A DNA stretch of 53,551 bases. Origin: Marinilabiliales bacterium. GTDB taxonomy: Bacteria; Bacteroidota; Bacteroidia; Bacteroidales; F082. The stretch spans positions 1 to 53,551 of the forward strand of contig PKTD01000002.1 of the NCBI GenBank assembly GCA_002869315.1, given 5' to 3'. Shown here piece after piece: positions 8,942-16,986 of this stretch. Under the pieces are notes generated by a model. It was not told the origin of the DNA and did not search any database. It was given only the letters and a program-made list of their open reading frames with translations. The first letter of the stretch is position 1; every line of letters begins with the position of its first letter. Both the position numbers and the translations under genes were made by a program.

Positions 8942-10309
8942 TTAATTAGGAAGTAATACGCCATTAATAACGTGAATTACACCATTAGTTGTGTTAGTGT
9001 TAACACCTACAATCTCACTTGTTTGATTGATTGTAAGGTTACCTAAATCAATTGTAATATTCTGACCGAGTGCTGTTGGAAGTTGTCCGTTCTCATCGAG
9101 AACACTTGATAGGTCTTTGTCATAAGCTCTTGCAGGAACAACATGATAAGTTAGAACAGCTATAAGTGTCTCCAAGGGGATATCATTTAAACTAGTCCAT
9201 TGCTCATTACTATCCAAAAGTGCCTGAAATGCAGCATTAGTTGGGGCAAAAACAGTATAAGGACCATCAGCGCTCAGAACTGTCAATAGATTTTGATCTG
9301 GTCTTCCTTCATTTGCAGTTCTTTGAAGAGCAGCAATCAAAGAAGTAAATTCACCATCTCCACTAAGCCCTATTGTAGTTTCTACAATATTTCCATTAGG
9401 AGGAAGAAGCACTTTGTCAATTAGATGTACAACTCCCGTTCCGGCTTCAATATCAACTGCTGTTATTTCGGTATTACCATTAATAAAGTTACCGGCTGAA
9501 ACTAGCGAGAAATGTAATTTATTGCCATTTACTGTTACTGCTTCCTGAGGAATCTCTGAACTCATTACTTTAGTGGCAATAACATGATAAGTTAATACAG
9601 CGGTTAGAGTCTGTGCATCAACTGCCTCAGGATTGATTCCTGCAGCATCAAATGCGAAATTGTTAGGTGCGAATATAGTAAGGCTCTCTGCCTCTAAAAG
9701 TGTATTAGTCAAATTTGCTTTCACAACTGCAGAAACCAGTTTTGAATAATTATTATTAAAGTAAGCAGGCTCAAGAATAGTGTTTACAAACTGTCCAACG
9801 GATGCTGGTACTAAAACCTGATTAACGGTGTGGATTACACCATTTGATGCTTCTACATCATATGGCATTACAACACTTACATTGTTAATTTTTATGCCAT
9901 CCATAGTCGATAAGGTTAATTCTTCGCCTTGTAAAGTTGCTACTTTACCATCTGCAATTTGAGTTGACATTACGCTGCTTGGTACCACATGGTATAATAA
10001 AATTTGTTCTAATACATCCACAGGTACATTATTAATGTCTGATTGTCCTATTTCTGCTAAGAGAGCAGCAAATGCCTCATCTGTTGGCGCAAAAACTGTA
10101 AAAGGACCGTCACCCTGTAGGTCGTCTAATAGGTTTGTAATAGTTAGCGCAGTTGCAAGGGAGTTAAAACCATTGTCTTGTGCTAATTCAACAATATTAC
10201 TTTTTTCAACTGGTGTAACATCATTGTTTTTGTCATCTTCTTTTTTACATCCCATAGTTGAAAAAGTAACTATGGCCATTAGTGCTAATAAAAGTGTTTT
10301 AGTTTTCAT
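8942..10309 (-). CDS. Triple fasciclin (FAS1) domain lipoprotein
   Basis: 455 aa. The N-terminus is a lipoprotein signal peptide with the lipobox STMGC (Cys 21) followed by KKEDDKNND, so it is likely lipid-anchored at the cell envelope. Three FAS1 domains follow (about 38-168, 172-303 and 310-455), each with the FTVFAPTDEAF or FAPNNFAF type box and the YHVV/YHVI box, and each ending with a GVIHxIxxVLLP type motif. FAS1 domains are adhesion modules. The gene is divergent from the CarH-like regulator across a 168-bp gap, so it is a possible regulatory target (inference). A strong terminator follows. Confidence 0.93.
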   Translation of the reverse strand: MKTKTLLLALMAIVTFSTMGCKKEDDKNNDVTPVEKSNIVELAQDNGFNSLATALTITNLLDDLQGDGPFTVFAPTDEAFAALLAEIGQSDINNVPVDVLEQILLYHVVPSSVMSTQIADGKVATLQGEELTLSTMDGIKINNVSVVMPYDVEASNGVIHTVNQVLVPASVGQFVNTILEPAYFNNNYSKLVSAVVKANLTNTLLEAESLTIFAPNNFAFDAAGINPEAVDAQTLTAVLTYHVIATKVMSSEIPQEAVTVNGNKLHFSLVSAGNFINGNTEITAVDIEAGTGVVHLIDKVLLPPNGNIVETTIGLSGDGEFTSLIAALQRTANEGRPDQNLLTVLSADGPYTVFAPTNAAFQALLDSNEQWTSLNDIPLETLIAVLTYHVVPARAYDKDLSSVLDENGQLPTALGQNITIDLGNLTINQTSEIVGVNTNTTNGVIHVINGVLLPN

Positions 10310-10337
10310 GTCTAAGTATTTAGTTATTAATATTCGA

Positions 10338-10369
10338 CAAAGATAAAGATAAATTTTTTAATTGTGCAA
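10338..10369 (-). promoter_or_regulatory. Promoter of the FAS1 lipoprotein gene
   Basis: On the minus strand TTG (10367-10369) is followed after 21 nt by TATCTTTG (10338-10345), close to the Bacteroidota TTG-N19/20-TAnnTTTG consensus. The start point would be near 10331, leaving a 5' leader of about 22 nt. The divergent regulator promoter is about 60 bp away. Confidence 0.6.
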
Positions 10370-10430
10370 GAAAAAAGTGAAAAAATTTAGACAAAAAATT
10401 ATTTTATACTGTTAATCAGGTAGTTAAAAT

Positions 10431-10460
10431 TTGCATTTTTTTAAAAAATGTCTATCTTTG
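10431..10460 (+). promoter_or_regulatory. Promoter of the MerR/B12 regulator with palindromic spacer
   Basis: TTG (10431-10433), a 19-nt spacer, then TATCTTTG (10453-10460) is an exact match to the Bacteroidota consensus. The spacer is almost filled by the 17-bp perfect palindrome CATTTTTTTAAAAAATG (10434-10450). MerR-family proteins classically bind dyads between the two core promoter elements, so this is a good candidate autoregulatory operator. The start of transcription would be near 10467, which places the upstream ATG at 10448 outside the mRNA. Confidence 0.7.
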
Positions 10461-10477
10461 CAGAAAAATTACTAGAC

Positions 10478-11356
10478 ATGGCATCGTATTCAGTTACTCA
10501 GGTAGAAGCAATAACAGGTATAAGTTCTCACAAATTACGTATTTGGGAACGCAGATATAATTTTATAAATCCCAGCAGAACTTCAACTAACATAAGGTTT
10601 TATACAGATGAGGATTTAAAAATGCTTATTAATATAGGTATATTAACTCGTAAGGGAATTAAAGTTTCGATTATCGACAAAATGAGTCGTGAAGAAATTT
10701 CAAATAAAGTTCTGGAACTAGAAGAAAGTGCAGAATCTAATGTAAAAGACGATATTTCTAGTCTAATTGTTAGCGCTATAAACTTAGACGAAGAAATATT
10801 TAACAGAGTATTTCAACGACACTTAATTTTAAAGGGGTTTTTAGCAACTATTAATGAACTCATTTATCCCTTTTTGTCCCATTTAGGAGTTTTATGGGGA
10901 ACAAGCAGAATTATACCTGCGCAGGAACATTTTATATCAAACTTAGTACGACAAAAAATAATTTCAGCAATAGATACCTTATCTACACCAAATATTGATT
11001 CTCCAGGTATAATCTTATTTCTTTTTGAAAATGAAATGCATGAACTTTCATTACTACTTTCTTCATTCATAGCAAAAAACAATGGGTGGAGAGTTTATTA
11101 TCTTGGCCAAAATGTGCCACTTGATAATGTTATTGCCACTGCTAAACCTGCAAACATAAAGTTAGTTATGTCGATGATTACAACACCCAGAGCAGATGAT
11201 TTAAGCAGCCAGATTAAAAAATTGTCTTCGGAAATTGAAAAGCCTGTAATATTATCTGGAATATTTGATAATATGCCCGAAATCGCCAATATTGAAAATG
11301 TTATGCTTGTAAAAAATCCAAAAGATTTTGAAAGTGTATTAAACAAGTTTAAATGA
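10478..11356 (+). CDS. MerR family regulator with B12-binding domain (CarH-like)
   Basis: 292 aa from the ATG at 10478. An in-frame ATG at 10448 exists but lies inside the promoter, so I reject it. Residues 1-70 are a MerR winged helix (MASYSVTQVEAITGISSHKL, IWERRY, FYTDEDL). The middle is a four-helix bundle with W-x9-EH (WGTSRIIPAQEH), the signature of adenosylcobalamin-binding CarH/LitR light sensors. The C-terminal Rossmann-like domain has EMHELS where the family has DxHxxG, keeping the axial His, then YLGQNVP. Such proteins repress in the dark and release DNA in light. No carotenoid genes are adjacent; the FAS1 gene is divergent. Family call is firm; light sensing is inferred. Confidence 0.88.
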   Translation: MASYSVTQVEAITGISSHKLRIWERRYNFINPSRTSTNIRFYTDEDLKMLINIGILTRKGIKVSIIDKMSREEISNKVLELEESAESNVKDDISSLIVSAINLDEEIFNRVFQRHLILKGFLATINELIYPFLSHLGVLWGTSRIIPAQEHFISNLVRQKIISAIDTLSTPNIDSPGIILFLFENEMHELSLLLSSFIAKNNGWRVYYLGQNVPLDNVIATAKPANIKLVMSMITTPRADDLSSQIKKLSSEIEKPVILSGIFDNMPEIANIENVMLVKNPKDFESVLNKFK

Positions 11357-11579
11357 TGTTTAATACTTATATGTAGACTAGTTTAAATTTAATGCCCTAA
11401 AAATCAAAGTTTAATAAGTTAATGGAGTTTGTGGTTCAATTGGAAAATGCAATTATTTTCATTGCCTTTACTTATGTTTTATGATATATTCCATACTCTA
11501 ATTGTAATACCAGATTTTCAAAGATTCTTTTATCTTTACCACCTGAAAAAAATCAGTATAAATTAAAAAGATCTCAGAA

Positions 11580-12287
11580 ATGAAACGAATATTTAGTTTG
11601 ATATCGGTATTAATATTATTTGCCTTAGTATCATGTGATAATAGTTCTCAGCAAACAACAACAATTGTTTCCGATTTTAGTAATCAGGGAGTAATTCAGG
11701 AATATTATCAAACACCCAATTATACATATTTATTAATGAAAGAGGGTGATGCAGAAGTTTGGATGGCTGTTAATAAAATGGATGTAAATGTTGGTCAGAA
11801 CCTCTATTATAACAAAGGTGCTGCAATGCAAAACTTTCATAGTAAAACACTTGAGCGTGATTTTCCAATAATTTATTTTGTGCAGGAAGTGAGTCTTACA
11901 CCAAATGCTAATCAGGCAACTGCAAATCCTTTTGAAGGAGATACTCCTGTTAAACCTGAATTGGTAAAACAGAATATTGAAGTATCCCATGCTGATGGGG
12001 CTGTAACAATTTCTGAACTTTTTGCCAATAAGGATAAATATAATGGCAAAAAAATTAAGGTTACAGGTAAAATTACCAAATACAATGAAATGATTATGAG
12101 CCGTAACTGGTTTCATGTTCAGGATGGTACAGAGCATGATGGTAACTTTGATTTAACAATTACCTCAATGGAAGTTGCCAATGTTGGTGCCACAGTTACG
12201 TTTGAAGGCGTTATTGCCCTTGATAAGGATTTTGGAGCAGGCTACTTCTACCCGGTAATTATGGAAGAGGCAGTTGTTGTGAAATAA
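11580..12287 (+). CDS. Lipoprotein with NrfJ-like and OB-fold domains
   Basis: 235 aa. The signal peptide ends at a lipobox LVSC (Cys 19), so it is predicted to be lipid-anchored in the envelope. Residues about 30-105 (GVIQEYYQTPNYTYLLM, EVWMAVNKMDVNVGQ, FHSKTLERDFPIIYFVQEV) resemble the small NrfJ-type domain found near multihaem cytochromes. Residues about 130-235 form a second OB-fold-like module (YNGKKIKVTGKITKYNE, WFHVQDGT, TVTFEGVI). Specific function is unknown. It is monocistronic, with 223 bp of gene-free sequence upstream and a bidirectional terminator downstream. Confidence 0.8.
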   Translation: MKRIFSLISVLILFALVSCDNSSQQTTTIVSDFSNQGVIQEYYQTPNYTYLLMKEGDAEVWMAVNKMDVNVGQNLYYNKGAAMQNFHSKTLERDFPIIYFVQEVSLTPNANQATANPFEGDTPVKPELVKQNIEVSHADGAVTISELFANKDKYNGKKIKVTGKITKYNEMIMSRNWFHVQDGTEHDGNFDLTITSMEVANVGATVTFEGVIALDKDFGAGYFYPVIMEEAVVVK

Positions 12288-12302
12288 CATTCTATAATAA
12301 AT

Positions 12303-12343
12303 AAAAAAGCCTGTCTTGAAATAATCTCGACAGGCTTTTTTTT
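12303..12343. terminator. Bidirectional intrinsic terminator
   Basis: AAAAAAGCCTGTC, loop, GACAGGCTTTTTTTT: a GC-rich stem flanked by an A-run and a T-run, so it can end transcription from both the lipoprotein gene (plus) and cysS (minus). Confidence 0.92.
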
Positions 12344-12356
12344 GTACTTAACTCTT

Positions 12357-13817
12357 TTACTTAAAACTCCAGTCGGCACCATCTTTGGTGTCTTTTATCT
12401 GAATATTAAGTTTATTAAGTTCGTCTCTTATTTTGTCGGCTGTAGCCCAATCCTTAGATTCTTTGGCATTTTTCCTAATCTCCAAAATCGTATTCATCAA
12501 ATAATTTACCAACTGACTGTTATCAGTTGAATTTTCCGATTTCATTCCTAAAATATCCAAAAGAAAATCATCAAAAATTTGTTTTACAAACGAAATATCT
12601 TCAGCCGTTAAACTTGCCTTTTTATCGTTGACCTGATTAATAATTTTTACCAGATCAAAGAGATGCGAAATCAAAATAGGAGAGTTGAAATCATCATTTA
12701 TTGCCTGATAACATAAATCGCGGTATTTTTTAACATCTGTTGAAGAAGTTGCTGAGGCAGATAATTTATCGATAGTAGAATAAGCGGCAAACAATTTTGT
12801 CATGCCTTTTTCTGCCGCCTGTAAAGCCTCATTTGAAAAGTCCAGAGTTGAGCGATAATGCGCCTGTAAAAGGAAAAAGCGTATTGTCATCGGCGAATAT
12901 GCTTGCTGTAATGCTTCATGTTTACCAGTAAAGAATTCTTCCAGAGTAATAAAGTTGTTCAACGATTTACCCATTTTCTGACCGTTAACAGTAATCATAT
13001 TATTATGCATCCAGTATCTTACAGCATCTTTTCCTTGCGCAGCATTACTTTGTGCTATTTCCGATTCATGATGAGGAAATAACAGATCCATACCGCCACC
13101 ATGTATGTCGAAGGTCTCTCCAAGGTATTTTTTTCCCATCGCTGAACATTCCATATGCCATCCCGGAAAACCATCGCTCCACGGTGAGGGCCATCTCATT
13201 ATATGTCGTTCATCCGCTTTTTTCCATAACGCAAAGTCGAAACCATTTTTCTTTTCATCCTGTCCGGCCAGTTCACGAGTGTTTTCCAATAACTCTTCAA
13301 CTTTCCTTCCTGAGAGTTTACCGTATTTATAATTCTTATTATATTTTTCTACATCAAAATAAACGGACCCTTCCGATTCATAAGCATAACCATTTTCGAA
13401 TATGGTTTTTACCATTTCTATCTGCTCAATAATATGCCCTGATGCTGTTGGCTCAATGCTTGGATGCTTACAATTTAACGCATCCATATTTTGTTCATAG
13501 CGGTCGGTAAAATGCTTTACAACTTCCATGGGCTCCAATTGTTCGAGCCTTGCTTTTTTCCCAATCTTATCTTCACCCTCGTCGGCATCATTTTCAAGAT
13601 GGCCTACATCGGTAATGTTTCTAATATATCTTACCTTATATCCAAGATGCTGTAAATGCCTGAACACCAAATCGAAAGTTACAGCAGAACGGGCATGACC
13701 CAAATGAGCATCACCATAAACTGTAGGTCCGCAAACATACATACCAACATGGGGTGCATTAAGAGGTTCAAATACTTCTTTCTTTCGCTTAAGGGTGTTG
13801 TATATTAAAAGTTGCAT
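12357..13817 (-). CDS. cysS: Cysteinyl-tRNA synthetase
   Basis: 486 aa class I aminoacyl-tRNA synthetase that charges tRNA-Cys. The zinc ligand Cys in MYVCGPTVY precedes the HIGH-type motif AHLGHARS near residues 37-45. WHMECSAM and [13 protein letters not shown] supply the remaining zinc and binding residues, and the KMSKS loop appears as KMGKSLNNF. The C-terminal part is the helical DALR-type anticodon region. Length is normal and the frame is intact. The gene is convergent with the upstream lipoprotein gene and divergent from the threonine dehydrogenase gene, 269 bp apart. Confidence 0.98.
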   Translation of the reverse strand: MQLLIYNTLKRKKEVFEPLNAPHVGMYVCGPTVYGDAHLGHARSAVTFDLVFRHLQHLGYKVRYIRNITDVGHLENDADEGEDKIGKKARLEQLEPMEVVKHFTDRYEQNMDALNCKHPSIEPTASGHIIEQIEMVKTIFENGYAYESEGSVYFDVEKYNKNYKYGKLSGRKVEELLENTRELAGQDEKKNGFDFALWKKADERHIMRWPSPWSDGFPGWHMECSAMGKKYLGETFDIHGGGMDLLFPHHESEIAQSNAAQGKDAVRYWMHNNMITVNGQKMGKSLNNFITLEEFFTGKHEALQQAYSPMTIRFFLLQAHYRSTLDFSNEALQAAEKGMTKLFAAYSTIDKLSASATSSTDVKKYRDLCYQAINDDFNSPILISHLFDLVKIINQVNDKKASLTAEDISFVKQIFDDFLLDILGMKSENSTDNSQLVNYLMNTILEIRKNAKESKDWATADKIRDELNKLNIQIKDTKDGADWSFK

Positions 13818-14055
13818 AATTAATTTTTTGCAAAATTAGTAATTGTTTTCATACATTAAGGTGTTCAAAAAAGCCGCATTGATTTATAGTTGCAAGTTGC
13901 ATGACTCATGCAACAGGATTGTATTGGTCAAAACTTTGATTTTAGGCAATCGTAACTCTATCTATTCAATAACACTCTGTGAACTCATGGCTTCTATGAA
14001 CTTTAATACACTTTTACCTCTAATAATTTAGAACCACTCTTATCAATCTGTTTAA

Positions 14056-14063
14056 TACATTTG
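14056..14063 (+). promoter_or_regulatory. Probable -7 element of the threonine dehydrogenase gene
   Basis: TACATTTG matches TAnnTTTG, 23 bp upstream of the ATG at 14087. There is no TTG at the -33 position. The rest of the 269-bp gap (13818-14055) shows nothing else that I can support. Confidence 0.45.
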
Positions 14064-14086
14064 CATCAAACAAAATATAAATTTCG

Positions 14087-15037
14087 ATGGAAAGAATTTT
14101 AGTTATAGGAAGTTCCGGACAGATAGGCTCGGAACTTGTTTTGGCATTACGCAAAATATATGGAGGCGAAAATGTATATGCCACCGACATAAAAGAACCA
14201 ACCCCTGAAGTAAGTGCAACAGGTCCCTTTGATAAGTTGGATGTGCTGGATTTCAATAACTTACTTCATTATGTTGTAAGATATAAAATAACCCAGATTT
14301 ATAATCTGGCCGCTGTTTTGTCGGGTAATGCCGAGAAAATTCCTTTACAAGCCTGGGATATAAATATGAAGGCGCTAATGAATACTTTGGAAGTTGCTCG
14401 CCAAACGGATGCGAAGAAACTTTTTTGGCCCAGTTCCATAGCCATTTTCGGTCCTACTACACCTATGGAGGATACTCCCCAATTAACTGTTATGGAGCCC
14501 AACACCGTGTATGGTATTTCAAAACTTGCCGGGGAACGATGGGGGGAATATTATTATCATCGATATGGAATTGATTTCCGTAGTGTAAGATATCCCGGAT
14601 TAATAAGTTATAAAACAGAGCCCGGTGGCGGAACAACTGATTATGCTGTTGAAATTTTCTATGAGGCAGTTAAGAAAGGAAGTTATAAATGCTTCCTTAC
14701 TGAAAATACTGCTCTTCCTATGATGTTTATGGATGATGCAATAAAGAATACCATAAAACTTATGCAAGCTGATGCTGATAATCTTAGTTTGAGATCAGCT
14801 TATAATATGGCTGGTATTTCCTTTGATCCAAAAGGTTTAGCAGCAGAAATAAAAAAATTAATGCCCGAATTTAGTATTTCTTATAAACCTGATTTTCGTC
14901 AGGCTATAGCCGATAGTTGGCCTGCAAGTATAAATGATGAAATGGCACAAAAAGATTGGGGTCTTGAACAGGAATATGACCTTGAGAAAATGACTAGGGT
15001 GATGCTTGAAAAAATTAGTGAGAAGCTTGGTAGCTAG
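14087..15037 (+). CDS. SDR-type L-threonine 3-dehydrogenase
   Basis: 316 aa NAD-dependent short-chain (epimerase-like) dehydrogenase. The Rossmann motif GSSGQIG is at residues 8-14 and the catalytic set is SS plus YGISK (Tyr-x3-Lys). The stretches FDKLDVLD, FLTENTALPMMFMDDAI and YNMAGISFDPK match the UDP-galactose-epimerase-like threonine dehydrogenases described from Flavobacterium, which oxidise L-threonine to 2-amino-3-ketobutyrate. The partner 2-amino-3-ketobutyrate CoA ligase is not in the window. A general NAD-dependent epimerase is the alternative, but the motif set favours threonine dehydrogenase. Monocistronic. Confidence 0.85.
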   Translation: MERILVIGSSGQIGSELVLALRKIYGGENVYATDIKEPTPEVSATGPFDKLDVLDFNNLLHYVVRYKITQIYNLAAVLSGNAEKIPLQAWDINMKALMNTLEVARQTDAKKLFWPSSIAIFGPTTPMEDTPQLTVMEPNTVYGISKLAGERWGEYYYHRYGIDFRSVRYPGLISYKTEPGGGTTDYAVEIFYEAVKKGSYKCFLTENTALPMMFMDDAIKNTIKLMQADADNLSLRSAYNMAGISFDPKGLAAEIKKLMPEFSISYKPDFRQAIADSWPASINDEMAQKDWGLEQEYDLEKMTRVMLEKISEKLGS

Positions 15038-15125
15038 CATATTTTAAAATTTGCAAAACCATTCTAACCTTGTTAATATAGCCTTTTCCCCATAACTATC
15101 GGGATTAGCCTTTTTAGTTATTAAT

Positions 15126-15156
15126 TTGCACACATATAGTTTTTTGCATACATTAG
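15126..15156 (+). promoter_or_regulatory. Candidate promoter of hypC and its regulator
   Basis: TTG (15126-15128), 20 nt, then TACATTAG (15149-15156). Spacing fits the Bacteroidota consensus; the -7 box differs from TAnnTTTG by one base. Transcription would begin about 10 nt before the hypC ATG. I see no -24/-12 element here, so the regulator is probably made from a housekeeping promoter. Confidence 0.5.
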
Positions 15157-15172
15157 CGAAAAAATAACTATT

Positions 15173-15427
15173 ATGTGTTTGTCTTTACCAGGAAAAATTT
15201 TGTCGATTAGTAATGACGAAGGTTTTGGAATGGCTGTAGTTGATTTTGGAGGAGTGAAGAGGGACATTTGTGTAGAGTGGGTCCCTGAAGCCAAAGTAGG
15301 CGATTATGTTCTTGCTCATGTAGGAACTGCACTCAGTTGTATGGATGAAAAATCTGCTCTGGAAAATATTGCAGCCCTTAATGAACTTAGCGAAAAGATA
15401 GATTTATCAGAATCCCAAGCCGAATAG
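15173..15427 (+). CDS. hypC: [NiFe] hydrogenase maturation chaperone HypC
   Basis: 84 aa of the HypC/HupF family, normal length. It begins MCLSLPGK; Cys 2 is the residue that contacts HypD and the hydrogenase large-subunit precursor during delivery of the Fe(CN)2CO unit. The small OB-like barrel is visible as VVDFGGVKRDICVEWVPE and VGDYVLAHVG, and ALSCMDEKSA forms the C-terminal helix. The other hyp genes (A, B, D, E, F) are not in the window. It is 2 bp upstream of the AAA+ regulator gene, so the two are almost certainly co-transcribed and probably translationally coupled. Confidence 0.95.
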   Translation: MCLSLPGKILSISNDEGFGMAVVDFGGVKRDICVEWVPEAKVGDYVLAHVGTALSCMDEKSALENIAALNELSEKIDLSESQAE

Positions 15428-15429
15428 AT

Positions 15430-16392
15430 ATGAGTCTTTTAAAATCGGTTTCCCTAATCACGCAGGATAGTAAAATGCTTGATCTCATCGAGCGTATAAA
15501 CCGTATTGCCGATTCTGATATTAGCGTGCTTTTAATTGGAGAAACCGGTGTTGGTAAAGAAGTTTTTACTGATTATATTCATCACCTTAGTAAGAGGGGT
15601 CAGTATCCATTGGTTAAAATTGGATTGGCAACATTGCCTCCCGATTTGCTGGAAAGTGAACTTTTTGGATTCGAAAAGGGTTCATTTACCAATGCCGATC
15701 ATAGTAAAAAAGGAATGTTCGAACTTGCTGATAGAGGCACTCTGTTTCTGGATGATATCGACGATTCTCCCTTAAATGTACAATCAAAATTACTAAGAGC
15801 AATAGAAGCAGAAGAAATTCGACATATAGGAGGTACAAGGCCTATACCCATTGATGTAAGGCTTGTTTGTGCCTCCAAAGTAGAACTTAAAGATCTGGTG
15901 GATAAAAAATTATTTCGTCAGGATTTGTATTACCGTATTAATGTTGTAGAACTTAGAATTCCTCCCCTTAGGGAGAGAAAAAATGATATTCCATTGCTTG
16001 TAAAGCACTTTGTAAAAAGATATAAACCCAATGAAAAACTGGATGTTAGTGATGAGGTAATGGATTTATTTATGAACTACGACTGGCCCGGAAATGTAAG
16101 AGAATTAAGGAATGTAGTACAGCGTTCTTCGCTATTTGCTGAGAATACTATTAATATGAATGATCTTCCCGACAGATTTAAAGATAACGATATGATAGAC
16201 AATATCGTAAAATCCTGTAAAGTTTGTTTTGATTCAGGGAATATGTCGTATAAAGAATTGCTCAAATGCATAGAAGTTAGACTTCTTTCTGATGCCATGA
16301 ATAAATATGATGGAAATCAAAGCCAGGCAGCCAAGAACTTAGGAATGAAACTATCTACCTTTAGGGATAGGATTAAGAAGTTGGAGATATGA
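15430..16392 (+). CDS. Stand-alone sigma-54-type AAA+ enhancer-binding regulator
   Basis: 320 aa. The AAA+ domain starts almost at residue 1, so there is no receiver, PAS or GAF sensor (a PspF-like layout). Walker A is GETGVGKE (37-44). The sigma-54 contact loop is GSFTNA (84-89) instead of GAFTGA, keeping the Phe-Thr pair. Walker B is TLFLDD (104-109), with Asp replacing the usual Glu. FRQDLYYRINV and PPLRERKNDI are standard, as is the DWPGNVRELRN sensor II region. The C-terminus (about 285-320) is a Fis-type helix-turn-helix (NQSQAAKNLGMKLSTFRDRI). Its position between hypC and the structural genes suggests it activates the hydrogenase operon, as HoxA-type proteins do elsewhere (inference). 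Confidence 0.9.
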   Translation: MSLLKSVSLITQDSKMLDLIERINRIADSDISVLLIGETGVGKEVFTDYIHHLSKRGQYPLVKIGLATLPPDLLESELFGFEKGSFTNADHSKKGMFELADRGTLFLDDIDDSPLNVQSKLLRAIEAEEIRHIGGTRPIPIDVRLVCASKVELKDLVDKKLFRQDLYYRINVVELRIPPLRERKNDIPLLVKHFVKRYKPNEKLDVSDEVMDLFMNYDWPGNVRELRNVVQRSSLFAENTINMNDLPDRFKDNDMIDNIVKSCKVCFDSGNMSYKELLKCIEVRLLSDAMNKYDGNQSQAAKNLGMKLSTFRDRIKKLEI

Positions 16393-16579
16393 GAAGTGCC
16401 TGGAGTTACAATTTATGATTAGCGAATTACAAGTTGGGAGTTTGTGTTGAATTTGAACTGCATAATTGCAATTAATTAATCTTATATAATAGTAATGTCA
16501 TTCCAAATCCCTACCAATTATGTAATATCTTTAATCGAGCCTTATATAATGAAGGAATCTAAGATTTGATTTATTAAAC

Positions 16580-16612
16580 ACGGAAATCCGTTACTTGATA
16601 GCGAAATTCCGC
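16580..16612. promoter_or_regulatory. Two candidate activator-binding palindromes
   Basis: ACGGAAATCCGT (16580-16591; 5-bp perfect arms around AA) and GCGAAATTCCGC (16601-16612; one mismatched base pair in each half). Read in opposite orientation, the cores agree at 8 of 10 positions (CGGAAATCCG and CGGAATTTCG). Their centres are 21 bp apart, two helical turns, and lie about 155 and 175 bp upstream of the predicted sigma-54 start point, the usual range for upstream activating sequences. Binding by the adjacent regulator is inferred. Confidence 0.45.
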
Positions 16613-16734
16613 AATAATTTAAAAAACCCTATTTAGAACAAATAAAAACTACTCCTATTAGTTATTTTATAACACTATGCCTTTGAACAAGTTATGTGAT
16701 AAAATAACAATAAGCGAGTTTTTATTTTCAGTTT

Positions 16735-16750
16735 CGGAACGCCTCTTGCC
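16735..16750 (+). promoter_or_regulatory. Candidate sigma-54 (-24/-12) promoter of the hydrogenase operon
   Basis: The 16 bases CGGAACGCCTCTTGCC align with TGGCACG-N4-TTGCW. The invariant GG (16736-16737) and GC (16748-16749) are separated by exactly 10 nt, ACG and TTGC match, and three consensus positions differ. The start point would be near 16761, directly at the ATG of the 73-aa ORF, implying a leaderless first cistron or a long leader for hyaA. Confidence 0.6.
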
Positions 16751-16761
16751 TAAGAGGTGAT

Positions 16762-16983
16762 ATGCCATTATCGACCAACATACGTATAAAGGGAAAGATT
16801 GCTGAAATCATTGATGATGAAGCAGGCAGAAATGTAAGAATAATCTGCAATAGCGAGCATGTGTTGGTAAAAATTACGGATTTGAATGATATTGGCCTGG
16901 GCGACGATATTAACTTAAAAGGAAATATTGACATAAAGTCGCTGGAAATAAATGATATAGAAGTAAATATAAACAAATATTAA
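16762..16983 (+). CDS. Small beta-rich protein preceding the hydrogenase genes
   Basis: 73 aa, not recognised. Alternating hydrophobic/charged strands (NIRIKGKIAEIIDDE, NVRIICNSEHVLVKI, DDINLKGNIDIKSLEIND) suggest a small OB-fold-like or TOBE-like barrel; there are no Cys pairs and no signal peptide. It is preceded by AAGAGGTGAT immediately before the ATG, and lies 35 bp upstream of hyaA with a small hairpin between. Either it is a small hydrogenase accessory protein or the region is a long hyaA leader that happens to be open. Codon use looks normal for the neighbourhood. Confidence 0.55.
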   Translation: MPLSTNIRIKGKIAEIIDDEAGRNVRIICNSEHVLVKITDLNDIGLGDDINLKGNIDIKSLEINDIEVNINKY

Positions 16984-16986
16984 TTC

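Larger units (their letters stand above)
16393..16761 (+). promoter_or_regulatory. 369-bp regulatory gap before the hydrogenase operon
   Basis: No ORF of note. It contains two palindromes at 16580-16612, a -24/-12 promoter at 16735-16750, an inverted repeat CCTCTT-gcct-AAGAGG (16742-16757) overlapping the -12 box, and a direct repeat CTTATATAAT at 16481-16490 and 16541-16550, exactly 60 bp apart. AAGAGGTGAT directly before the ATG at 16762 resembles a Shine-Dalgarno sequence, usable only if transcription starts further upstream. Confidence 0.55.

Noticed and set aside
10448-10477. Longer start for the MerR/B12 regulator
   Set aside because: This ATG overlaps the end of the palindrome and precedes the -7 box, so it would not be in the mRNA; the family begins at MASYSV.
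16434-16450. Second possible -24/-12 element (TTGGGAG ... TTGA)
   Set aside because: The -12 dinucleotide is GA rather than GC and it lies 310 bp from the next gene.
16481-16550. Direct repeat CTTATATAAT exactly 60 bp apart
   Set aside because: Low-complexity AT sequence; recorded within the gap entry but not strong enough for a separate claim.
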